Source: RUG14871 sp045539425 | Lineage (GTDB): Bacteria > Bacillota_I > Bacilli_A > Erysipelotrichales > Erysipelotrichaceae | DNA length: 64,000 nt | Reading direction: 5' to 3' | NCBI GenBank assembly: GCA_045539425.1 | Contig: JAZQFH010000031.1 | Span: forward strand, 124,001-188,000 | Part shown: piece by piece, positions 51,184-59,371 of the stretch | Numbering within the stretch: position 1 is the first letter of the stretch | How the letters are laid out: each line of letters starts with the position of its first letter | Made by a program: the position numbers and the translations under genes | Notes under the pieces: model-generated | What the model was told of the DNA's origin: nothing | What the model saw: only the letters and a program-made list of their open reading frames with translations | Database searches by the model: none

Positions 51184-54100
51184 ATGAAACCTGTCAAAAC
51201 CATCGATAAAAAGGCGGTTTCCGCCTTAAAACAGTTTACGGACAGAGAAGAGCCGCGCGAGACGTTCCGGCGTGCCTTTACTTATGGGAAGGAACATCCG
51301 GATGAATTCAACGTGATCTCCTATTACGGGATCGGCGGATTCGGCAAGAGCCGTCTGATTCATGAACTGATGTCCTCATTGAGCCGTAGGAATGAAAGGG
51401 TCTCAGAGCTACAGAGGACCGTTTATACCCTTTACGATTTTGAGGAAGGTACCGGCCGGCTGTCTTGCCTGACACATATGAAAAACAAACTGAAGAAGCA
51501 GGGACTGGAATTCCCGCTTTTTGAAGCGGCTGAGATTGCCTTTAACGAGAAGAGCGGTATCCCGATGTATCAGAACGTAGAGGAGAATACGCTATTGGAC
51601 AATCCGATTCTGGCGGTAACGGCGGAATTCATCCCCGGCGCAAAAGGGGTGCTGGAAATCATGCGCTCCGGCAAGGATGCGCTCGGCGAAGTCGGAAAAT
51701 ACTTCAAACGTTTAAAGAAATACTGGAATGTCGATGAGCAGGAGCTCACCAAAGAGATTGGATACATCTCCACACTGGAGGCAAAAAACATCGAAGAACA
51801 GCTTCCGTACTACTTCGCAAAAGACCTGCAGCGCAATGTGGAACATGCCGCCGATCTGGGTTTCTCGCTTCCAATCGTACTTTTCCTTGACACTTATGAG
51901 CTGTTAGTCAATTCCTATAAGAATCATGAATACTCCGGTGTTTATGATGAGTGGCTGCGCAATGATATCGTCAAGGCCGTTCCCGGTATCCTGTATGTGA
52001 TCGGCGGAAGAGAAAAGCTGAACTGGGGCGCAAAGGACAGTTTCTTTGAGGAAATGGAAGAGCATGAGCTGGGAGATCTCTCCCGCAATGACTCCTTTGC
52101 CTTCTTACGGGCGGCAGGGGTGAAAGAGGAACTTCTGGAAGATATCTACCGCATCAGCGGCGGAACTCCGCTCTTTCTGGACCTATCCGTCAATACCTAT
52201 TACGAAACGCTTGCGGAAGGGAAAGAGTGCACCAAAGAGGATTTCGGCATCAACAAGGAATCCCTGATTGAACGCTTCTTCCGTTATATGGAAGCGGAAG
52301 ATCGAAAGATTGCCATCATACTGGCACTTTTGCAGAGATGGAATGATGAGGAATACAAACAGATCGGCCCGCGCATTCTGGAAGGGCAGTATGATTTTGA
52401 GCGCTATGCGGCCTTTAACGAACATACGATCATTCTGAAGGATGCCGAGACCCGCTATTACATGCACGAAAGCGTACGTGAGGTATTACGCCGCGTTTCC
52501 CTGCAGCCTAAATATCTGCAGTTACGGGAAAAAACGGTCCTTGTACTGCAGGATTACTTTATTGATCTGCTCTTAAAGGAAGGACGCTCTTTACAGGATG
52601 TCTCAACTGACTTAAGGGAGATCACCAACCTGTTAAATGAAAAAATCCCGGCGGAATCTGTCAGGAAACTCTGGGAAGCCTCGAAGGAAACCGTCGATTC
52701 ACTCTCCGATAAGGGACAGACAAATCTTTTACTGCAGTACTTAAACGGCTATCTTCGCTATAAGTACGAAGAGCTGGAAGATGTCTATTGTGAAGCATTG
52801 CTGAAAAAGGCCAGGATTCTCTCAAAAATCGGGCGCGAAGATCTTTCACTGGAATACATTGAAGAGCTGAAGCAGAAGGCAGAGGGGAATGAGGCACTGA
52901 GGGAACCTTATCAGGATGCACTCTTCCTTGAAGTGGATCTTGTCATGACGCGCAATGAGCTGGAACGCGTCTCTGAGATTCTCAAGACACTGGAAGCTTC
53001 CATTCCCGAAGATGATTACTATGATCTCTTCCGTCTGGCCTATCAGAAGGCAAATCTGGCCATGCAGATCGGGGACTATGAAGAAGCCATCCGCTGCAAC
53101 CATCTGGCTCTGGATTATATCGATCAGGGAGATCTGTCACTGAGCACGCTGAGTGATGTCTATAACAGTCTCGGCGTGGCACTCTTTTCCAACGGAAATG
53201 TGGAAGGCGGCGAAGAGTATATCAATAAGGGCTATGAAATCGCCAGGGAGTACTGGGGTGAGACTCACTACAATGCACTTTCGCATCTGATCCATGTCAT
53301 CGGCATGATGATCTTCCAGGGAAAACTGGATACGGTGGAAGATCTGCTGGATGAAGCGGAACCGGTCATTCAGAAGAATTACGGCGAGTATTCCTCACTT
53401 TACAGGGAACTATTGATCATGCGGGCAGGGTGTCTCATTGCGCTTTCCCGTGATGATGAAGCCTGTGATCTTCTGGAATATGTCGGAAAACTGCAGGAAC
53501 GCCTGCCTTATCTGGATTACCGGGTGGAATCCGTCCGTCTGGATTACATTTATCAGGCCGCGGCAGATCTGATGAATGATGAGATGATGCTCTGGGCTTT
53601 AGAGGAAAAGGAAAACTTTATCATTAAGAAGTTCGGGGAGCATGATATGGAACTGATCACGGTCTATGAGTATTTCCAGGAATACTATTACGATAAGAAG
53701 GACTATGAGGCGGTGCTGCGCTATGGAGAGAAAGCAGAGGAAGTTCAGCTGCATCTGCCTGCGCAGAAGGATATCCATTATGTCCGCTTCCAGTCCGGAA
53801 GAGCCTATAATTTCCTCAATCAGCCAAAGAAGGCCGTCCCGTTACTCGAGGATGCCTACCGTAATTATACGGAAGCAGCAATCTTCATAAATAAGAAACG
53901 TGTCGGCTTCGAATACCTGTTCGCTTTAATTGAATCCAGCGAATATCAGACGTATACCGAGGTATTTGATGAGATGATGAAAGACGGATACAATCCCTCC
54001 TACGTCGCAAAGATCGACTATGCCTATGCTCTGACCTCCTGTAAACGTACGAAAGAAGCCGTTGATGAATACGAGGCGATCCGGGCGCACTTCAAACGTA

Positions 54101-54417
54101 TCGGGCAGACGGAAGAGAAGCGCTATTACATGGTGCTTTGCAATCTTGCGTCCTGCTATGCGGACTTAAAAGAGATGGAAAAGCGGACGGAGGTATTTCT
54201 GGAAATGAATCCGGATCTTGCGAAACAGTATCTGCTTCCGGGGAACTTCGGAATCTACGTGAGCGATATGGCGCGTTATTATCAATCGCAGAAGAATTAC
54301 GGAGAAGCTCTCTATTTCATGGAATTTCTGAAAGAATTCTATGAAGAAAGAGGGATGCAGAAGAATCTGGATGCTTTAGAGCGCCTGATGGAAGAGATTC
54401 GCTCCACGCTGAATTAA
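51184..54417 (+). CDS. STAND-class NTPase with C-terminal TPR-like repeats
   Basis: 1077 residues. Walker A GIGGFGKSR (Lys55), Walker B IVLFLDTYE (Asp236), a GGREKLNW sensor block (about 275) and a winged-helix-like region (to about 460) form a STAND/AP-ATPase core. The rest (about 480-1077) is helical with repeated TPR-like pairs (for example YQKANLAMQIGDYEEAIRC, LGVALFSNGNVEGGEEY). STAND proteins switch on by ATP-driven oligomerisation after ligand binding to the repeats; many bacterial ones act in phage defence or signalling. No N-terminal effector domain is present, since the P-loop begins at residue 49. AGGGAGG precedes the start. Confidence 0.87.
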   Translation: MKPVKTIDKKAVSALKQFTDREEPRETFRRAFTYGKEHPDEFNVISYYGIGGFGKSRLIHELMSSLSRRNERVSELQRTVYTLYDFEEGTGRLSCLTHMKNKLKKQGLEFPLFEAAEIAFNEKSGIPMYQNVEENTLLDNPILAVTAEFIPGAKGVLEIMRSGKDALGEVGKYFKRLKKYWNVDEQELTKEIGYISTLEAKNIEEQLPYYFAKDLQRNVEHAADLGFSLPIVLFLDTYELLVNSYKNHEYSGVYDEWLRNDIVKAVPGILYVIGGREKLNWGAKDSFFEEMEEHELGDLSRNDSFAFLRAAGVKEELLEDIYRISGGTPLFLDLSVNTYYETLAEGKECTKEDFGINKESLIERFFRYMEAEDRKIAIILALLQRWNDEEYKQIGPRILEGQYDFERYAAFNEHTIILKDAETRYYMHESVREVLRRVSLQPKYLQLREKTVLVLQDYFIDLLLKEGRSLQDVSTDLREITNLLNEKIPAESVRKLWEASKETVDSLSDKGQTNLLLQYLNGYLRYKYEELEDVYCEALLKKARILSKIGREDLSLEYIEELKQKAEGNEALREPYQDALFLEVDLVMTRNELERVSEILKTLEASIPEDDYYDLFRLAYQKANLAMQIGDYEEAIRCNHLALDYIDQGDLSLSTLSDVYNSLGVALFSNGNVEGGEEYINKGYEIAREYWGETHYNALSHLIHVIGMMIFQGKLDTVEDLLDEAEPVIQKNYGEYSSLYRELLIMRAGCLIALSRDDEACDLLEYVGKLQERLPYLDYRVESVRLDYIYQAAADLMNDEMMLWALEEKENFIIKKFGEHDMELITVYEYFQEYYYDKKDYEAVLRYGEKAEEVQLHLPAQKDIHYVRFQSGRAYNFLNQPKKAVPLLEDAYRNYTEAAIFINKKRVGFEYLFALIESSEYQTYTEVFDEMMKDGYNPSYVAKIDYAYALTSCKRTKEAVDEYEAIRAHFKRIGQTEEKRYYMVLCNLASCYADLKEMEKRTEVFLEMNPDLAKQYLLPGNFGIYVSDMARYYQSQKNYGEALYFMEFLKEFYEERGMQKNLDALERLMEEIRSTLN

Positions 54418-54420
54418 TAC

Positions 54421-54446
54421 GAAGAGGCACTGCCTCTTCTTTATTA
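54421..54446 (+). terminator. Terminator after the STAND gene
   Basis: 9-bp stem GAAGAGGCA/TGCCTCTTC with a single-base centre (effective loop of three to five bases) and a short T-rich tail. Confidence 0.78.
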
Positions 54447-54486
54447 TGCGTAATATTTCATGTAGAATATGGATAGATTCAATAAA

Positions 54487-54574
54487 CGGGAAAATCACAC
54501 GGAAAATCAGGGTGTCTTTTTGCATCGCGTTTTTGTCTTATTCCAGCTGATTTTCCCGAAAAAAGGGGGCATCT
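54487..54574 (+). promoter_or_regulatory. Leader with two competing hairpins
   Basis: Two left arms, CGGGAAAATCA (54487-54497) and GGAAAATCAG (54501-54510), can each pair perfectly with the same right arm CTGATTTTCCCG (54547-54558). Only one can form at a time. The right arm ends just before the AAAGGGGG ribosome site (54562-54569). This suggests a switch in transcription or translation; no known riboswitch class is recognised. Confidence 0.5.
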
Positions 54575-55207
54575 ATGATTCGCAGTAACATTGTAAAGCT
54601 CAACAACAGGCGGATGATTGCTTACCGCCGGAAACTGAAAGCCGGAGACAGTGCGATTGTGCTGATGTCTGCCGATACGACCGCAGTCGGGCTGGCCACT
54701 CTGAGCAAGCGGGACAATGAGCCGATTATAAGCGCGAATACGGACGTATCACTGTATCCTCTGGAAGCCTTTAAAGAAGCAGCAGAGATGACGATGGGCA
54801 TGCCGTATCATAAACAGGGCAGCGTGAAAGTGAGCGCGGACATGTTTGTGGAGGAAACGGCGGAGGAAGCACCGGAAGAAGTGGAAGTTGATCTGAAAGC
54901 GTATGAGGCAGTTGTTGCAGCTTATTCAGATAAGACGGGGAAACTTTCCTACAGTCTTCTGAATAAGGATCTGATCCGCTTTGCCCACAGCAGCTCCATC
55001 GTAAGAAAGATGGTGGCGGACGCGAAGGATGTAAAGGAGATCTGTAAATACATCGTTTCCAGCAAGATCCGTCATATTGTGAAGAATCCGGATCTGCCGG
55101 AAGTACAGGTGGATAAGATCGTGGAACTTCTGGATGAAGTAAGTCCGAAATCCGTCACAAAAGAGCTGAGTGAAGAACTCAGAAAAATGCTGAAAAAGGG
55201 GAATTAA
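54575..55207 (+). CDS. Hypothetical protein, 210 aa
   Basis: Unrecognised soluble protein. The first 90 residues seem beta-rich with a basic start (NNRRMIAYRRKLK); an acidic linker (EETAEEAPEEVEVD, about 92-105) leads to a helical C-terminal domain. AAAGGGGG lies five bases before the start, behind a leader with competing hairpins. It follows the STAND gene's terminator, so it is expressed on its own. No membrane segment. The linker and two-domain form suggest an adaptor or regulatory protein. Confidence 0.7.
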   Translation: MIRSNIVKLNNRRMIAYRRKLKAGDSAIVLMSADTTAVGLATLSKRDNEPIISANTDVSLYPLEAFKEAAEMTMGMPYHKQGSVKVSADMFVEETAEEAPEEVEVDLKAYEAVVAAYSDKTGKLSYSLLNKDLIRFAHSSSIVRKMVADAKDVKEICKYIVSSKIRHIVKNPDLPEVQVDKIVELLDEVSPKSVTKELSEELRKMLKKGN

Positions 55208-55220
55208 CATATCCTTTCAA

Positions 55221-55268
55221 AGGAAAGGCCCCACTCGCTCATACAAGAGAGCATTGGGGCCTTTTCCT
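55221..55268. terminator. Bidirectional terminator with long stem
   Basis: AGGAAAGGCCCCA/TGGGGCCTTTTCCT outer stem (about 13 bp, one bulge) with a smaller inner hairpin. It separates two convergent genes. Confidence 0.9.
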
Positions 55269-55851
55269 ATGCCTGTTTATCGTAAATGATCATGTCGACT
55301 CCGCTGTCTCTGATTTTAATGGAGTCAGGGAGTTTTCTTAAGTGGAAATAGACGTAGAGATCTCCTGCCGCTCCGCTCACATTGGCAATCTGAAGAAACC
55401 AGATCGTCCAGAACCAGGAGGGAATCAGAAACTGCAGCAGCAGAAAGAGTAAACCGAAAACCGTAAGCGGGGCAAGGCCGATACGGGCGAAGGCATATTT
55501 GTCAAAATAGTCCTCCAGGCTGCCGGCAAAGGCATATAAGCCGGTAAAGCCGTATCTCACTTTTTTTGCGCCGTAATGCTTCATGGTGACGCCATGCGTC
55601 AGTTCATGAAGAATAATGTAGACAATATACGCCGGAAGCAGCACGAGAAACTGCACCATGAGTTTGCGCGGCTCTTCAATATTTTTGCCGATGAAATCCG
55701 CAAACGGATAGATCAGGTTCATGCCGATAAACATGATGACCATAAGCAGAGTGGAAAGCCCGTTGATTTTAAGGGCGAGTTTTTTATTGGACTGAAGATT
55801 CAGCTCTTCGATTTTAACGTAGTTTTCGGGTAATTCCTGCAGGGTATGCAT
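55267..55851 (-). CDS. DUF3267-type membrane zinc metallopeptidase
   Basis: 194 residues. Membrane helices at about 33-55, 68-86, 120-145 and 150-168; the second holds ILHELTHGV, an HExxH zinc site, followed by a helix with the GLAPL block. This is the layout of DUF3267 intramembrane zincins related to SpoIVFB-type site-2 proteases. A substrate is not apparent. The start at 55851 is chosen because AGAGAGG lies about ten bases upstream; the ATG at 55881 has no site. Confidence 0.82.
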   Translation of the reverse strand: MHTLQELPENYVKIEELNLQSNKKLALKINGLSTLLMVIMFIGMNLIYPFADFIGKNIEEPRKLMVQFLVLLPAYIVYIILHELTHGVTMKHYGAKKVRYGFTGLYAFAGSLEDYFDKYAFARIGLAPLTVFGLLFLLLQFLIPSWFWTIWFLQIANVSGAAGDLYVYFHLRKLPDSIKIRDSGVDMIIYDKQA

Positions 55852-55923
55852 AAACAAAAAATCCTCTCTGTCTTTCATCATATCACATTAGCGGAAACAT
55901 TGCTGAATCGATAAAAATGTACA

Positions 55924-55952
55924 TTGAAGCACTTATCAAAAACCGCTACAAT
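55924..55952 (+). promoter_or_regulatory. Promoter of the butyrate kinase gene
   Basis: TTGAAG (55924-55929), 17-base spacer and TACAAT (55947-55952). The predicted start near 55959 leaves a leader of about 18 bases before the ATG at 55978. Confidence 0.65.
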
Positions 55953-55977
55953 ATAGTATTGAAAAGTGAAGCAGCAT

Positions 55978-57060
55978 ATGAAACATTACCGTATTTTTGT
56001 TATCAACCCGGGCTCAACGTCCACCAAATTATCCTATCACGACAATGAAACCTGTATCTTCTCGCTGGATGTGTTCCACGATTCCAGTGAATTAAAGAAG
56101 TTTCCCACCATCAATGACCAGCTCGACTACCGCATGGAAGTCGTCCAGTCTTTTCTGAAGGAGCATCAGATTGATCTTTCCAAAGCCGATCTCATCGTCG
56201 GCAGAGGCGGCGGGTGCTACCCGATCGAAGGCGGAATCTACCGCATTTCCGAAAAGCTGATCCGTGATACCAGAGAAGCCAAAGGAGGCTTATATCACTC
56301 CTCCATGCTGGGCGTACAGATGGCAGATCTTTTGGCGAAGAAGTATCACAAAGATGCCATCATGATGGATCCGCCGGTCGTGGATGAGCTGCAGGAAGTC
56401 GCCACGCTCAGCGGCGTGAAGGGGATCCGGCGCAGAGCCATCAGCCATGCGCTGAATCTGAAGGCGGTTGCGCGGACACATGCCGAAAAGATGGGCAAGA
56501 AATATGAAGAAAGCCGCCTGATCGTTTCCCATATTGACGGAGGTATTTCCGTGACGGCGCATCTGAATGGCAGAATGATCGACGGAAATGATGCAGGAGG
56601 CGGTGAAGGTCCGTTTACCCCGACCCGTATGGGCGGCATGGCCGTGACGGATGTCAATCAGCTGCTGCGCACAAAAAGCTTTGAGGAAGTGCGTTCCCTC
56701 TGCTCGCAGACCGGAGGGCTGTCTTCCTATTTCGGTACTTCCAACTCCGACATCGTCCACAACATGGTGGAAGAGGGGAACAAGGAAGCGAAACTGGTAT
56801 GGGATGCGATGATCTATCAGGTCGCAAAATATATTGGCAGCATGGCGGTGGTTCTAGAGGGGAATGTGGATGCAATCGTACTGACCGGGGGACTCTGCCG
56901 CTTCATGGATGTGGTGGAAGGAATCCGCAGACAGTGCGGATGGATTGCACCGATCGCCGTGTATCCGGGCGAGATGGAACATGAAGCCATGGCCAAAGGA
57001 GCCCTCAGAATTCTCAGAGGGGAAGAGGAATTAAAGGAATATCAGGGTGCGGAAGAGTGA
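55978..57060 (+). CDS. buk: Butyrate kinase
   Basis: 360 residues, the usual size. FVINPGSTSTKLS is the phosphate loop of the acetate/butyrate kinase family, and GRGGGCYPIEGGIY, HIDGGISV and GEGPFTP (where acetate kinase differs) mark the Buk branch. It converts butyryl phosphate and ADP to butyrate and ATP; the branched-chain acyl-phosphate kinase role is also possible. Phosphotransbutyrylase is not adjacent. The start at 55978 is chosen over a GTG at 55966 because the promoter leaves little room for the latter. Confidence 0.92.
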   Translation: MKHYRIFVINPGSTSTKLSYHDNETCIFSLDVFHDSSELKKFPTINDQLDYRMEVVQSFLKEHQIDLSKADLIVGRGGGCYPIEGGIYRISEKLIRDTREAKGGLYHSSMLGVQMADLLAKKYHKDAIMMDPPVVDELQEVATLSGVKGIRRRAISHALNLKAVARTHAEKMGKKYEESRLIVSHIDGGISVTAHLNGRMIDGNDAGGGEGPFTPTRMGGMAVTDVNQLLRTKSFEEVRSLCSQTGGLSSYFGTSNSDIVHNMVEEGNKEAKLVWDAMIYQVAKYIGSMAVVLEGNVDAIVLTGGLCRFMDVVEGIRRQCGWIAPIAVYPGEMEHEAMAKGALRILRGEEELKEYQGAEE

Positions 57061-57075
57061 TCTTCCGCCTTTTTT
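57049..57075 (+). terminator. Terminator overlapping the buk stop codon
   Basis: 8-bp stem GCGGAAGA/TCTTCCGC with the TGA stop (57058-57060) in the loop, then a T-run. Confidence 0.92.
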
Positions 57076-57080
57076 CTTTG

Positions 57081-57111
57081 AAAAAAAGGAAACGGTTATT
57101 CTTCCGTTTCC
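57081..57111 (-). terminator. Terminator overlapping the stop of the 180-aa gene
   Basis: Minus strand: 8-bp stem GGAAACGG/CCGTTTCC with the stop codon (57096-57098) in the loop and seven T residues after it. Confidence 0.88.
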
Positions 57112-57638
57112 TCCCAGTATTGAATGATGACTCTGTGAAATACTTTCCCGTCGATTTTGATGTGATCGCGGTCATAGTAGTTGTTGAAGGTGGTCACCAC
57201 CTCCGTGCCGTTAATATCGAGCAGTCTTGCCTTGTGAACGAAATCCGTCCATTTCGCAAAGCCGAACTTTTCGTCTTTGAAACATCTCAGATCAAAGGCG
57301 TTGATGCCGTACACCGTTTTCCCGTCATACATCTTCAAAGCCCAGTCGCATTTGTCCACGCCGTTGCCCCAGTGATTGCTGCCGCGGATCACACCGTCTT
57401 TGGTGTACCAGTAGCGGCTGCCGCTCAGAGATGTATAATCGGCCTCTCCGTCCGGTTTATCGCATTGCTGATAGATCACAAGCGTATAGTCATAGTAATT
57501 GGTTTCATCCGCGATACCGTCCTGCAACGGAAGATAGTGCTTTACAGCGGATTTAAAATAACGGCTTGCGGAAGCGTAGGTGATGTCTTCTTTGTTTTCC
57601 GTTTCTTTATATTTCAGTTTCAGTTCTTCCTGTGTCAT
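57096..57638 (-). CDS. Hypothetical protein, 180 aa
   Basis: Unrecognised soluble protein, rich in Tyr, Trp, Asp and Lys with many beta-type segments. It has no signal peptide or membrane helix. The start at 57638 is chosen because GAGGG lies about nine bases before it, whereas the ATG at 57653 has no site. It has its own terminator, overlapping its stop codon. It is divergent from the patatin gene. The dense aromatic content suggests a carbohydrate- or protein-binding beta fold, but this is not supported by a motif. Confidence 0.68.
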   Translation of the reverse strand: MTQEELKLKYKETENKEDITYASASRYFKSAVKHYLPLQDGIADETNYYDYTLVIYQQCDKPDGEADYTSLSGSRYWYTKDGVIRGSNHWGNGVDKCDWALKMYDGKTVYGINAFDLRCFKDEKFGFAKWTDFVHKARLLDINGTEVVTTFNNYYDRDHIKIDGKVFHRVIIQYWEETEE

Positions 57639-57773
57639 AAGGATATCCCTCATTTCTTAAATTATCATCTTAAACCCATCATTTTTATGCGTCAAGAATC
57701 AATTCGTGTCATTGTTTCCGGAAAGAATCCGCTATAATAAAAGTGTTGAACATCTATTTAGGAGTTTTTGTTT

Positions 57774-58676
57774 ATGCCAACAACTGTTTATCCGTATCTT
57801 GACAGAATCCCGCAGGGCGATGCCTCCGAAGTGGTCACACCGGGTTGCCTGGTGCTGGAAGGGGGAGCGTTCCGCGGTCTTTATACCCAGGGCGTCCTGG
57901 ACGCCTTCATGCAGAATGATCTGAATTTCGAGTGCACAATCGGTACATCCGCCGGAGCACTGGCGGGAATGAATTATGTGTCCGGACAGATCGGAAGAAG
58001 CGCAAGGGCAAATCTTTCCAGCCGGCACAATTCCGACTTTATCGGAATGAAATCCATCCGGAAAGCGCACAGCGTCATCCGTCTGGATTACCTTCTGAAG
58101 GATTACAATCAGACTGAACTCTTCCATATCCGCCGTTTCTTTAATGAAAAGAGGCGCTTTGTGGCGGTCGCGACCAACTGTAATACCGGAAAAGCAGAAT
58201 ACTTTGACCGTGATTACTGCGGCAATATTTTCGATGCCATCAAGGCGAGTGCCTCCATGCCGTTTGTCACACCGATGGTCAATGTGGACGGCATTCCGTG
58301 TCTGGACGGCGGCAGTGCCTGCAAGATCCCGTATCAGTGGGCCATCGATCAGAATTACGAGAAGATCGTGGTCATTAAAACAAGAGAAGTTGGCTATCGC
58401 AAAGCCGTTTCCAATCTGACGCCCGCGCAGCGTATCTATCGGAATCATCCGGAATTTGCCCAGGTGCAGGATCACAGTTCGGAAGCCTACAACGCGCAGT
58501 GTGATGAGATCGATGAGCTTTCCAAAAGCGGCAGAATCTTTGTGATTGCACCGAGTGAACCGGTGACGGTGACGCGAGTGGAAGGCGACATGGAAAAGCT
58601 GGGACATCTTTACTGGCTGGGATACCGCGATGCTCTCTCACAGCTGGATGCCTTAAAAGAATATCTGAACAAATAG
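57774..58676 (+). CDS. Patatin-like phospholipase
   Basis: 300 residues. VLEGGAFRGLYTQGVLD (glycine-rich oxyanion loop) is followed by GTSAGAL (Ser of GxSxG, about 51) and LDGGSA (Asp of the Ser-Asp dyad, about 182). This is the YjjU branch of bacterial patatins, which hydrolyse acyl chains from lipids. TTAGGAG lies before the ATG; a TTG six bases upstream is less likely. A TATAAT at 57733-57738 marks the promoter. No signal peptide. Confidence 0.9.
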   Translation: MPTTVYPYLDRIPQGDASEVVTPGCLVLEGGAFRGLYTQGVLDAFMQNDLNFECTIGTSAGALAGMNYVSGQIGRSARANLSSRHNSDFIGMKSIRKAHSVIRLDYLLKDYNQTELFHIRRFFNEKRRFVAVATNCNTGKAEYFDRDYCGNIFDAIKASASMPFVTPMVNVDGIPCLDGGSACKIPYQWAIDQNYEKIVVIKTREVGYRKAVSNLTPAQRIYRNHPEFAQVQDHSSEAYNAQCDEIDELSKSGRIFVIAPSEPVTVTRVEGDMEKLGHLYWLGYRDALSQLDALKEYLNK

Positions 58677-58682
58677 AATAAG

Positions 58683-58705
58683 ACAGCCCGCAAGAGCTGT
58701 TTTTC
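58683..58705 (+). terminator. Weak terminator after patatin
   Basis: 5-bp stem ACAGC/GCTGT, 8-base loop, five T residues. Confidence 0.6.
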
Positions 58706-58760
58706 ATTGGCGTTACCTCATATTTGTTTTAGAATAGGGGTAGAAGTATTGGAGAATCAT

Positions 58761-59369
58761 ATGATTAAAAACATCATTTTTGACATGGGCAGGGTGCTGA
58801 TCGAATTCGACCCGGACGAGTTTATCCGGCGGGAAGGAATTAAAGACAGCGGAGAGGCTGCTCTATTAAAAGAGAGAATCTTTCATTCTCCGCTCTGGCG
58901 CGATATGGACCGCGGATTACTGGATGAGGATGAGATGTATGAAGAGATCAAAGAAGATCTACCGCTTTCGCTGCAGGCAACAGGAGAGAGGCTGATCAAG
59001 AAATGGCATGAGCCGATCATCCCCGTAAAAGGCATGGCGGAATTTGTTAAGGAATGCAGGGAGAAGGGATACGGGATTTATCTGCTGAGCAATGCGTCCG
59101 TAATGCAGAAGACATACTGGCCGCGCATTCCGGGAAGCGAATACTTTAACGGAGGCGTGGTTTCGGCGTATGAAAAAGTCATCAAGCCGGATTTTCGCAT
59201 CTATCAAATACTGCTCAACCGCTATCACCTGAAAGCGGAGGAGTGCCTGTTTATTGATGATGTTGAAGAGAATGTTGCGGCGGCGGAGGAGATCGGAATT
59301 CACGGATATGTCTTCCGCAATGATCTGCCGGAGTTAAAAGAGTATATAAGACATCTAAAGGAGAGATAA
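58761..59369 (+). CDS. HAD-superfamily hydrolase (subfamily IA)
   Basis: 202 residues. IIFDMGRVLI (nucleophile Asp8), YLLSNAS (motif II) and CLFIDDVEEN (motif IV) are the HAD boxes, with a helical cap in between. Members dephosphorylate small phosphorylated metabolites, often sugar phosphates. The start at 58761 follows TTGGAG; the earlier in-frame ATG at 58707 lacks a site. It runs into the GH13 gene with a two-base gap, so it is co-translated with it, which hints at a sugar-phosphate substrate. Confidence 0.87.
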   Translation: MIKNIIFDMGRVLIEFDPDEFIRREGIKDSGEAALLKERIFHSPLWRDMDRGLLDEDEMYEEIKEDLPLSLQATGERLIKKWHEPIIPVKGMAEFVKECREKGYGIYLLSNASVMQKTYWPRIPGSEYFNGGVVSAYEKVIKPDFRIYQILLNRYHLKAEECLFIDDVEENVAAAEEIGIHGYVFRNDLPELKEYIRHLKER

Positions 59370-59371
59370 CC

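Noticed and set aside
57732..58607. 291-codon open frame on the minus strand
   Set aside because: It lies opposite the patatin gene, whose motifs are certain.
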